The notes beneath the pieces were generated by a model. The model was given only the letters and a program-made list of their open reading frames with translations. It was not told the origin of the DNA and ran no database searches. 64,000 bases of DNA from an uncultured bacterium (GTDB lineage Bacteria > Vulcanimicrobiota > CADAWZ01): assembly GCA_902790465.1 (NCBI GenBank), contig CADASF010000009.1:27189-91188 (forward strand). Reading direction: 5' to 3'. Positions 33,326 through 41,416 of the stretch are shown here, piece after piece; the stretch's first letter is position 1, and each line of letters starts with the position of its first letter. Position numbers and translations under genes: made by a program.

Positions 33326-35689
33326 ATGTTTTTTTTAAAAAAGAAATTTTTTGAATATTCAATAAAAGAGAAAATTATATTTATTTTTCTTTCTCTTTTT
33401 GTTATTTTGTTTTTCTCTTGTTTGCTCTATATATTGATTCCTATCAAATCAAAGGATTTGATTAAGATTTCAGAATTTTCTGGTGTTATTTTGGATAGAA
33501 ATGATATGATTTTGAGAAATGTTTTTTCTGAAAATGATGTTATAACATCTGAATTTGTCAATTCAAAAGAAATTTCTGAAAATATGAAAAAAGCCATTAT
33601 CTCTGTTGAAGATAAGCGTTTTTATTCCCATATTGGCATTGATTTTAGAAGTCTTGCAAGAGCTTTTTTATTGAATTTAAAAGAAATGAAAATTGTTGCT
33701 GGTGGTTCTACTATAACGCAACAGTTATCAAAACTTATTTTAAAAAATGAGAAAAGAACTTTTTTAGCTAAAATATGTGAAACTCTTTTAGCATTGAGAA
33801 TTGAATTATATTTGACTAAAGATGATATTTTATCACTATATTTAAATAGGGTTTCTTATGGTTCATATTTGCAGGGGATAGGAGAGGCTTCAGAATGTTA
33901 TTTTGGAAAAAAACCTTCTGAATTATCTATTGCTCAGTCTGCTTTTTTGGCTTCTATTCCTCTTTTGCCATCATATTATGATCCCTATAGAAATATTGAG
34001 GCTGTTTTTGAGAGAAAAGATTTGATTTTATCTCTGATGAAGGAACAGGGATTGATTTCAGAATTAGAATATAGGAATGCACTTGATGAAAAAATTGTCG
34101 TACAATCACCAAATTTCCAATTTGAAGCTCCACATTTTTGTGATTATTTGATATCTGAATACAAAAAAAATAATAAAACTATTCATGGCAAAATTCGAAC
34201 AACTCTTGATTTAAAATTGCAACATGAAGTAGAAAATATATTGAAGTCTTCTGTATTTTCTTTAAATAAAAATAATGTTACAAATGGGGCCGTTTTGGTT
34301 ATTGACAATAAAACAGGTAATATTCTTTCAATGGTTGGCTCTGTTGATTTTTTTGAAAAAGATGGACAAGTAAATGGATGTTTGGCTACAAGGCAAGCTG
34401 GTTCTACACTTAAGCCATTTGTTTATGCTCTTGCTCTCGAGTCAGGAATGATGGCTTCAGATATAATTCCTGATATAAAGATAACTGTAAATGATCAAAA
34501 TGGTTCTTTTTCTCCTTTAAATTATGATAGAAAATATCATGGACCAGTGAGGTTGAGAAATGCCTTGGCATGTTCTTATAATATTCCTGCCTTTAGAACA
34601 GTTCTTGACATAGGAGTTGGCAACTTATACAAAAGATTAAAAGAGATTGGGTTTTCATCATTGGATAAAAGACCTGAATGGTATGGTCCTGGTATTGCAT
34701 TGGGGAATGGTGAAGTTTCATTAAAAGAGCTTGTTTCTGCTTATAGATGTTTTTCTAATAATGGAAAAACAATAACAACTAAATTTTTGCTTGAAGATGA
34801 TGTTCATGAGTCCGAAAATGTTTTTTCAGATAAGGTTTCTTATATAATTTTTGACATTTTATCTGATAATGAAGCTAGAACACCTGCTTTTGGAAGGAAT
34901 AGTTATCTAAGACTTCCTTTTAAATGTGCCGTAAAAACAGGAACAACTAAAAATTATAGGGATAATTGGTGTATTGGTACTACATCAGAATATACAGTAG
35001 GAGTTTGGGTCGGTAATTTTGACAGTTCTTCAATGAAAAATATATCAGGTGTAACAGGAGCTGGACCTGTATTTTATAATATCATGAGATATTTATATAA
35101 AAATTCGAAACCTGAAGATGTTGCATGCCCTGAAGGAATAATTCAAAAAAAAGTATGTTCTCTTTCTGGAAAACTTCCAAATCCTTATTGTAAAGATATT
35201 GTGAAAGAATTGTTTATTTCTGAATCAATGTCTCCGACAGAAGAATGTTATTTTCATAAATTGTTGAATATAGATGTTAGAACGGGCTATTTAGCCAGTG
35301 ATTCTGTCTCTAAAAAATATTTAAAAGCAAAAGTTTGTGAAATATATCCAGATATTTATTATGAATGGGCTAAAGAAAAAGGAATAAAAAATTTTAGTGA
35401 GAAAATAATATCGAATTTTTCAAATTCAAGAAAAAAGTTGAATATAACTTTTCCTTCTGATGGTGATGTTTTTGTAATAGATAAAACTGTTGAAGAAGAA
35501 CATCAAAAGATAGTTTTTCACTTAGTCTGTTTAGGTAATTTAAATAGGGTTACTTGGAAATTAAATGGGAAAATATTAGGAGAGGTTAAAGAACCTTTTT
35601 CTTATGAATGGAAATTAAAAGAGGGTAATTATATTTTGGAAGCAATTTCAGAAAATGGCTCTGACAGTGTTTCTTTTACTGTTAAATAA
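33326..35689 (+). CDS. pbpC: Penicillin-binding protein 1C
   Basis: The 787-aa bifunctional peptidoglycan synthase is anchored by one N-terminal membrane helix (residues about 17-38). The glycosyltransferase 51 domain has VEDKRFYSH (catalytic E95) and GGSTITQQLSK. The transpeptidase domain has the SxxK serine in STLK (S360), SYN and KTGT (K537). A C-terminal BiPBP_C-like domain (about 700-787) identifies the 1C class. It polymerises glycan strands in the periplasm. Usual partners (alpha-2-macroglobulin gene yfhM) are absent here. Confidence 0.92.
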   Translation: MFFLKKKFFEYSIKEKIIFIFLSLFVILFFSCLLYILIPIKSKDLIKISEFSGVILDRNDMILRNVFSENDVITSEFVNSKEISENMKKAIISVEDKRFYSHIGIDFRSLARAFLLNLKEMKIVAGGSTITQQLSKLILKNEKRTFLAKICETLLALRIELYLTKDDILSLYLNRVSYGSYLQGIGEASECYFGKKPSELSIAQSAFLASIPLLPSYYDPYRNIEAVFERKDLILSLMKEQGLISELEYRNALDEKIVVQSPNFQFEAPHFCDYLISEYKKNNKTIHGKIRTTLDLKLQHEVENILKSSVFSLNKNNVTNGAVLVIDNKTGNILSMVGSVDFFEKDGQVNGCLATRQAGSTLKPFVYALALESGMMASDIIPDIKITVNDQNGSFSPLNYDRKYHGPVRLRNALACSYNIPAFRTVLDIGVGNLYKRLKEIGFSSLDKRPEWYGPGIALGNGEVSLKELVSAYRCFSNNGKTITTKFLLEDDVHESENVFSDKVSYIIFDILSDNEARTPAFGRNSYLRLPFKCAVKTGTTKNYRDNWCIGTTSEYTVGVWVGNFDSSSMKNISGVTGAGPVFYNIMRYLYKNSKPEDVACPEGIIQKKVCSLSGKLPNPYCKDIVKELFISESMSPTEECYFHKLLNIDVRTGYLASDSVSKKYLKAKVCEIYPDIYYEWAKEKGIKNFSEKIISNFSNSRKKLNITFPSDGDVFVIDKTVEEEHQKIVFHLVCLGNLNRVTWKLNGKILGEVKEPFSYEWKLKEGNYILEAISENGSDSVSFTVK

Positions 35690-35755
35690 TATCAATTTTT
35701 ACTCGTTATATTAAAAAAAATAGTACAAGAAGTAATTTTCAAGAGGTGTAAAAAG

Positions 35756-36640
35756 ATGAATACTCGCCTGATTGGAACTTTTGGAAGTTTTCCTTCTGAT
35801 AAAGAAGATTACGAAAAATCAGATGTTGTTATAATTCCCATGGGCTATGAGGAATCAACATGTTATATTCCAGGAACTAAATTTGGACCAAGTGCAATAA
35901 TAGAAGCCTCACATTATTTGGAATTTTACGATATAGAATTAGATTATGATGCTTCAAACAATAAAAAAATTTATACATTGCCTGAAACTGAATTTACAAA
36001 AAGTTCTATTTCTGAAGCAATGAATGAAATTGAACATTATATAAATTTACATGCTAAAAAAGATAAATTTATGATTGTTTTGGGTGGAGAACATTCAATA
36101 ACTCCTCCTATTGTAAAGGTTTGGAAAAAATTGTATTCTGATTTATCTGTTTTACATTTTGATGCACATAGTGATATGAGGGATTTATATGAAGGTTCTA
36201 AATTTAGCCATGCATGTCCAATGAGAAGATGTAGGGAAATATGTCCTGTTGTACAAGTTGGTATAAGAAGTATGGGACCAGAAGAGGCTTCTTATATAAA
36301 AGAACAGGGATTGAATAAATATATTTTTTATGCCAAAGATATGGCTTTATGGGATATAGATAAAATTTTGAGTTTACTTTCAGATAATGTCTATATATCT
36401 TTTGATTTTGATTGTTTTGATCCCTCTATAATGCCTTCTGTTGGCACTCCTGAGCCAGGTGGACCAGGTTGGTATCAAATTTTATCCATATTAAAAAAGT
36501 GTTTTGAAACTAAAAATGTTGTAGCATGTGATGCTGTTGAGCTTTGTCCAGCCAATGGAAATAATCATGCATCATTCACTGCTGCTTCTTTGATTTACAA
36601 AATGATTTCTTATAAATTTTCTTTATCAAAAAACATATAA
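35756..36640 (+). CDS. speB: Agmatinase / arginase-family ureohydrolase
   Basis: The 294-aa protein carries the binuclear manganese-site motifs of ureohydrolases: GGEHSI, HFDAHSDM, SFDFDCFDP and a distal Glu in DAVELCP. Agmatinase converts agmatine to putrescine and urea; the length and N-terminus (YEESTCYIPGT with GPSAI) fit the SpeB group better than arginase. No speA lies nearby. Substrate is not provable from sequence alone. Confidence 0.85.
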   Translation: MNTRLIGTFGSFPSDKEDYEKSDVVIIPMGYEESTCYIPGTKFGPSAIIEASHYLEFYDIELDYDASNNKKIYTLPETEFTKSSISEAMNEIEHYINLHAKKDKFMIVLGGEHSITPPIVKVWKKLYSDLSVLHFDAHSDMRDLYEGSKFSHACPMRRCREICPVVQVGIRSMGPEEASYIKEQGLNKYIFYAKDMALWDIDKILSLLSDNVYISFDFDCFDPSIMPSVGTPEPGGPGWYQILSILKKCFETKNVVACDAVELCPANGNNHASFTAASLIYKMISYKFSLSKNI

Positions 36641-36788
36641 AACATATTTTATATATTGAAGGATTTTATTTTTTTATAAAGAATTTTTGTCTAAATAGCA
36701 TTTTCAGAATTCAGAGTTTTCAACAATTATTTGTAGTTTTAAGTAAAATTAAATCTACGAAAAAAATTTAAAAGGAGATTTAAAAACA

Positions 36789-37289
36789 GTGCTTAAAAAA
36801 TTAGCTGTATTGTCTTTTTTAGTTGCAGGTCTTTTTGTAGCATCATCAACTCCAGCTACTGCTCAGGTTGATAAGGGCTACCATTCTCCAGCATACACAA
36901 CACAATATACAAAAACAGTATATCCAGAGGGAAATAATTATTTCTATCTTCCTCCAAGTTTTGAAACCGAAATGTTCGAAGTAACAAATGGAAAGTTCTT
37001 CACAATCCAATATACAGAATATTTTGGTGATGCAAGAGCAAGATTTGATGTACATTTCTACACACCAAATGGTGTCGAATTTGGAAAAGTCAGAGTAGAT
37101 GAAACAAATGCAACAGTAAGTGTTCCACACAAAGCAAATACTCTTCTTCCAGAAACTGTTAAAGTTAAAGTAGTAAACAGATCAAAAACAAACAAAGATT
37201 TCAAGTTTGTTATGTTCACTCCTACCAATGCAGTAAAAGGTGTTCCAACACAAGGTAGCAAAGTCTATTACGACGGAACAGAAAAATAG
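36789..37289 (+). CDS. Secreted protein of unknown function, biased codon use
   Basis: The 166-aa protein has a signal peptide (cleavage near TPATAQ) and a mature 140-residue beta-rich domain with Tyr/Phe-rich strands and no cysteines. No family recognised. Codon choice is richer in TTC, ATC and AAC than the neighbours, which suggests high expression, as for a major surface or periplasmic protein. GTG 36,789 is the start, with AAGGAGA upstream. A terminator follows. Confidence 0.75.
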   Translation: MLKKLAVLSFLVAGLFVASSTPATAQVDKGYHSPAYTTQYTKTVYPEGNNYFYLPPSFETEMFEVTNGKFFTIQYTEYFGDARARFDVHFYTPNGVEFGKVRVDETNATVSVPHKANTLLPETVKVKVVNRSKTNKDFKFVMFTPTNAVKGVPTQGSKVYYDGTEK

Positions 37290-37321
37290 TTTTTAATAAC
37301 TAAATATAAATTATAATGATT

Positions 37322-37356
37322 AAAAGAGTTACAAGTTATTTGTAACTCTTTTTTTG
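37322..37356 (+). terminator. Terminator after the secreted protein gene
   Basis: AAAGAGTTACAA pairs with TTGTAACTCTTT and is followed by a T-tract, directly before the next start codon. Confidence 0.8.
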
Positions 37357-37364
37357 GGTTTTCT

Positions 37365-38930
37365 ATGAAGTTTAATATAGATTTAAAGAAAGATTTTGTT
37401 TATTTTATATTTTTCATTATATATTTTTATTTTATATGTTTGGTAACTCGCTGTCTTCCAATAAATTCAGATATTGCAAACCACATGTTGCAAGCTCAAG
37501 ATTTTCTTTCAGGTAATTTTTTTATGAAAGATTGGAATTTTTCTGGAGTTACTTTTTTGACAACAGATTTGTTATTTTATGATATTGCATATTTATTTTT
37601 TGGTATCACTTGGAAATCTTTTTATATATCATCTGCTTTGATGATTTTTTCTGTTGTTTTAATTTCTTTCTTTTTGACATTTAAAAATAATGAAAAAAGT
37701 AAATTAAAATTATTTTTATTTTTTTGTTTCTGTTTAGTATTTAGTTATTTTTATTTGCTAAATATAAGAATTCACAGTGGGGCATTGTTTTTTACTTTTA
37801 TAGTTTTTTTATTATTTTTTGATGTTTTAGAAAAATATTTTAAAGATAAGAAAAATAAAATTATTCTAATTCTTTTTGTTCTATCTATTTTTTTGGGTGC
37901 TTTTGGAGATTTTCTTTTTATTATTGAATGTATATTTCCTATAGTTATTTACTTAATTTTTTCTATTTTGCAAGAAAATAATAATGGAAATATCTCAGAT
38001 AAAATGAAAATATTCTTATATGTTGTTATAAATTTAATATTTGTTTTTGTAGCAGATAAAATTTATTTTCTTATAAGTAAAGCAAATAAACATTCATATA
38101 TAAATAATCAGTGTTTTGTTGAACCTAATAGAATATATGAATCTTTCTTGGTTTTTATAAATAACTTATTAAATTTGAGTTCAGGAAATTATTGGGATTA
38201 TAATATAGGAAAGTTTATAACTTATACAAAATTAGCGAATTTTATTATTGTTCTTTTCGGAATAGTTCTTGTTTTTTATATTATTTTTAGTTTTTTTTCT
38301 TTAAAAAAAGTTGATAATATTTCTATTTTACTTTCGTTTTCTGTTGTTTTTGTCTTTTTAGCAAATATTTTTACTCCATTTAATTTGGCAAGATATACTA
38401 TTATTATTCCATTTGCTTTATATATTCTAATTATTCGCAATTTAGATTATATATCTAATATATTTAGAAAGAAAAATTTTTTTGTTATTATTTTTTGTAT
38501 ATTATCTATGTTTTGTTTTATAGGGAAAGTTACTGGAATAAATTGTGCAAAATTGGATGCAAAAACGGAAGAAATGAAGGAAGTTGTAACTTTTTTAAAG
38601 GAAAAAAATCTTTCTCATGGTTTTTCAAGTTTTTGGCAATCTTCAGTATTTACAGTTTTATCTGAAGGGAAAGTAAAAATAAGACATATTGATTTTGAAA
38701 AAAATATTTTTTATAAAAGTAATTGGTTTTGTAAAAATAATTGGTATAACGAAGATACAAATTTTATACTTTTTGATTTGAATAGAGACGAGTCTTTTAT
38801 TCTATCTTTTGGGCAAGATGAAGCAAAAAAAAATTTTGGTTTGCCTGACAAAATTTTTTCTTATAAATCTTATGTTATTTTTGTTTATTCTAAAAATCTT
38901 TCTACTTTGATACAAAAAAGGCTGAATTGA
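37365..38930 (+). CDS. Multi-pass membrane protein, GT-C-like
   Basis: The 521-aa protein has about ten to twelve hydrophobic segments across residues 10-385, and a soluble C-terminal domain of about 130 residues. The first external loop contains NSDIANHMLQAQDFLSG, reminiscent of the acidic catalytic loop of GT-C glycosyltransferases, followed by a DW motif. It may transfer sugar from a lipid carrier, but this is a fold-level guess. The start lies only about 40 bases after the upstream gene's hairpin and has no strong ribosome site. Confidence 0.6.
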   Translation: MKFNIDLKKDFVYFIFFIIYFYFICLVTRCLPINSDIANHMLQAQDFLSGNFFMKDWNFSGVTFLTTDLLFYDIAYLFFGITWKSFYISSALMIFSVVLISFFLTFKNNEKSKLKLFLFFCFCLVFSYFYLLNIRIHSGALFFTFIVFLLFFDVLEKYFKDKKNKIILILFVLSIFLGAFGDFLFIIECIFPIVIYLIFSILQENNNGNISDKMKIFLYVVINLIFVFVADKIYFLISKANKHSYINNQCFVEPNRIYESFLVFINNLLNLSSGNYWDYNIGKFITYTKLANFIIVLFGIVLVFYIIFSFFSLKKVDNISILLSFSVVFVFLANIFTPFNLARYTIIIPFALYILIIRNLDYISNIFRKKNFFVIIFCILSMFCFIGKVTGINCAKLDAKTEEMKEVVTFLKEKNLSHGFSSFWQSSVFTVLSEGKVKIRHIDFEKNIFYKSNWFCKNNWYNEDTNFILFDLNRDESFILSFGQDEAKKNFGLPDKIFSYKSYVIFVYSKNLSTLIQKRLN

Positions 38931-38931
38931 T

Positions 38932-38976
38932 AAAAAAATATGGCTGTGATTTTTATTCACAGCCATATTTTTTTAT
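38932..38976. terminator. Bidirectional terminator between convergent genes
   Basis: AAAAAATATGGCTGTGA pairs with TCACAGCCATATTTTTT; it works for both the membrane-protein gene and the RRM gene. Confidence 0.85.
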
Positions 38977-38988
38977 CAAAAATTGTAA

Positions 38989-39273
38989 TTAGTTTCTAAA
39001 TCCACCTGTTCTTGGTGTTCTTGGACGGTCTTGTTTTGGAAGAGCTTCGTTTACTTTAACTGTTCTGCCTCTGTATTCTTTTCCATTGAGAGCTTCTATA
39101 GCTTTTTTTGCTCCTTCAGCTTCAGCCATTTCAACAAAACCAAATCCTTTTGATCTGCCTGTGTATTTGTCCTTGATTACGGTAGCGGTTGTTACCTGGC
39201 CATATTCTTCAAATGTGGCTTTGAGTTCGTCCTCTGTTACATCATATGACAGGTTGCCAACATAAATATTCAT
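38989..39273 (-). CDS. RRM-domain RNA-binding protein
   Basis: The 94-aa protein is a single RNA recognition motif: RNP2 is IYVGNLS and RNP1 is KGFGFVEM, followed by a short Arg/Pro/Gly tail. Single-RRM proteins in bacteria bind RNA and are often cold- or light-regulated in cyanobacteria; here the role is unknown. AGGAGG before ATG 39,273 fixes the start, not the longer frame reaching 39,360. Confidence 0.92.
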   Translation of the reverse strand: MNIYVGNLSYDVTEDELKATFEEYGQVTTATVIKDKYTGRSKGFGFVEMAEAEGAKKAIEALNGKEYRGRTVKVNEALPKQDRPRTPRTGGFRN

Positions 39274-39462
39274 AAAAATCCTCCTACGAAAAAAAAAGCA
39301 ATGCGTGATTTTCAGTTTAATTAAATCCATAATTTGTGGACAAATTTTAATGCAAATCACCCTTAAATATTTTGATTATTCTATATTTCAAAAAATAATC
39401 CTTTAAAAGTTTATTTTTTTTGTGTATTGATTTTTTTTCTATCAACATGATAAAATAAAATT

Positions 39463-39750
39463 ATGAGTAAAAAGTTATTTTCAATTTTATTATTTTTATT
39501 TGCTTTATTTGTTTTTATATATGGATTAGTTTTTGATAAGACTGAGTTAAATTTTTTTGATGATGAAGAGACAATTCAAATAAATTCTTTTGATTTTCAA
39601 GAAAAATCCATATATGAAGATATTGTTATTTTTTGCGACAAATATTATGACTGTACAAAACAATCTTATGCTACAACAGAAAAATTGCAAACTTCTGTTG
39701 AGTTTGAATTGGCGAAAGTTGAAAAAAATGTAAAAATATGTCCTACTTGA
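39463..39750 (+). CDS. Short single-pass membrane protein
   Basis: The 95-aa protein has one N-terminal hydrophobic segment (residues 5-24), then about 70 acidic residues with three cysteines. Not recognised. No strong ribosome site is visible, so the start is uncertain. It could be cell-envelope anchored. Confidence 0.45.
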   Translation: MSKKLFSILLFLFALFVFIYGLVFDKTELNFFDDEETIQINSFDFQEKSIYEDIVIFCDKYYDCTKQSYATTEKLQTSVEFELAKVEKNVKICPT

Positions 39751-39769
39751 ACAATTTAATATTTTAGTG

Positions 39770-39790
39770 GTATTCTGTGGATCAGAATAC
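39770..39790 (+). terminator. Perfect 8-bp hairpin
   Basis: GTATTCTG-TGGAT-CAGAATAC lies between the short membrane protein gene and the DUF1460 gene. It is not followed by a good T-tract, so it may be a regulatory hairpin rather than a terminator. Confidence 0.4.
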
Positions 39791-39819
39791 GGAAATTTAT
39801 TTTCAATTTTGAGGTTTTT

Positions 39820-40629
39820 ATGAAAAAAATATTATTATTTTCGTTAGTTTTTTTATTTATTTGTATCACAGGGACTTATTCTTCAGATATTCCATTTTGG
39901 AAAATGAATTCAAATCAAATTGATCAGAAATTAAAGCCTATTTTTAAGCAAAATATCTCTTTTGAAGATAGGGTTTGTAAGATAGCAGAACTTAGAATAG
40001 GAACACCTTATAAACTTGGTCCTTTGGGAGAAGATGATGAGAGAGGTCCTGTTTTTACGACTGAGTCAACAGATTGTACAGTTTTTGTTTTGACTACACT
40101 TGCACTTGCAAATAGATGTACATATTATAATGCAAGATATATGATGAAATATTTAAACTATTATGATCCTCCATTAAGTCCTGGAAATCTTGTGAGATAT
40201 GAAAATAGAATTCATTTTACTTATGACAGGTTACATTCATGTAAATATTTTTCAGATATAACTTCTTCTTTAATTTCAAGTGAATGTTTAGAAAATGTTA
40301 ATATGATATTAAATAGACAGTCTGATGGTAAAGAACTATTACCTATAAAATGGAGTAAATCTGTCTCTGCATATTATATTCCCATGAAATATATTGATGA
40401 TAAATTTATGCAAAAACTTAATTCAGATGCACTTGGAGTAGGGTTTGTAAGAAAGAAAAATTTTAAAATAGGTGTTGTTATTTCACATGAAGGTTTTATT
40501 TTGAATAAAAAAAATTTGGTTCATGCCGATTCTATTTTAGGAAAAGTAGTAAAAACAGATTTTGTAAAATATTGTAAGGATAATTCTGATTATTTTGATG
40601 GTGTAATTATATCTTCTTTTAATTTTTAG
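39820..40629 (+). CDS. DUF1460 protein, amidase-like
   Basis: The 269-aa secreted protein has a signal peptide (residues 1-22). It carries features of the DUF1460 (N-acetylmuramoyl-L-alanine amidase-like) family: GTPYKLGPLG, a catalytic-type Cys in STDCTVFVL, and YENRIHFTYDR. These are NlpC/P60-superfamily cysteine peptidases thought to act on peptidoglycan fragments. GAGG stands five bases before ATG. It precedes a metallo-hydrolase gene by 80 bases. Confidence 0.75.
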   Translation: MKKILLFSLVFLFICITGTYSSDIPFWKMNSNQIDQKLKPIFKQNISFEDRVCKIAELRIGTPYKLGPLGEDDERGPVFTTESTDCTVFVLTTLALANRCTYYNARYMMKYLNYYDPPLSPGNLVRYENRIHFTYDRLHSCKYFSDITSSLISSECLENVNMILNRQSDGKELLPIKWSKSVSAYYIPMKYIDDKFMQKLNSDALGVGFVRKKNFKIGVVISHEGFILNKKNLVHADSILGKVVKTDFVKYCKDNSDYFDGVIISSFNF

Positions 40630-40664
40630 AATAGGTGTAAATATTAAAATTTTTCTTATTGGGA

Positions 40665-40694
40665 TAAGACAGGATAGATAAGATAAGATAAGAT
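40665..40694 (+). repeat. Short GATAA tandem tract
   Basis: GATAAGACAGGATAGATAA continues with further AGATAAG units, ending 15 bases before the next start codon and next to its GGGAG ribosome site. Slippage could change spacing; only a few units are present. Confidence 0.5.
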
Positions 40695-40708
40695 GGGAGA
40701 GAGGGAGT

Positions 40709-41338
40709 ATGATTTTTAAAAATTTTGTTGTTGGTCCTGTTAATTGTAATTGTTACATTATAGCTGATGAAAATAAAAAAGAGGGATTTATTGTTGACAT
40801 AGGTGGAAGAGGAGATTTTATTTTTTCTAAAATAGAAAAACTTGGCATTTCTATAAAATACATATTTTGCACTCATGGTCATTTTGATCATGTGGCAGGT
40901 ATTTCTGCATTTAAGAAATTATTAGATGTTCCTGTTTGTTTAAATAAAAAGGATTTGCCACTTTATGAAAATGTAAAAGAGCAGACTGATATGTTTGGTT
41001 TTGAAGATGTGGAACAGCCTCCAACACCTCCTGAGATATTGTATTCAGAAGGTGATGAATTTATGGTAGGGGATATAAAATGTAAAATTTTAGAAACTCC
41101 TGGACATACTAAAGGCGGTGTATCTATATATTTGCCTGATAATAAAATTTTATTTAGTGGTGACACACTATTTGAGTCATCTGTAGGCAGAACAGATTTA
41201 CCTGGTAGTTCTCACCTAGATATAATAAATTCAATAAGAAATAAAATTTTAGTGCTTCCAGATGATACTTCTGTTTTTCCTGGTCATGGGCGTCCAACAA
41301 AAATAGGAGATGAAAAAATTTATAATCCTTATCTTTAA
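40709..41338 (+). CDS. Metallo-beta-lactamase-fold hydrolase, glyoxalase II-like
   Basis: The 209-aa protein has the metal-binding THGHFDH, then a distal His in TPGHTKGG, Asp in FSGDTLF and His in FPGHGRP. The lack of a C-terminal glutathione-binding domain points to the short ycbL/glyoxalase II-like type. It probably hydrolyses a thioester; the substrate is not evident. Confidence 0.9.
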   Translation: MIFKNFVVGPVNCNCYIIADENKKEGFIVDIGGRGDFIFSKIEKLGISIKYIFCTHGHFDHVAGISAFKKLLDVPVCLNKKDLPLYENVKEQTDMFGFEDVEQPPTPPEILYSEGDEFMVGDIKCKILETPGHTKGGVSIYLPDNKILFSGDTLFESSVGRTDLPGSSHLDIINSIRNKILVLPDDTSVFPGHGRPTKIGDEKIYNPYL

Positions 41339-41416
41339 ACAATATCAATTGAAGGATTTATTGAGACATAAAAAGAAGTCAATATAGCTAATATCTTGAA
41401 TTTTGTGGAGGCTATA

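Noticed and set aside
40665..40694. GATAA tract as a phase-variable switch
   Set aside because: Only a few imperfect units, outside any coding frame; an effect on translation is possible but unsupported.
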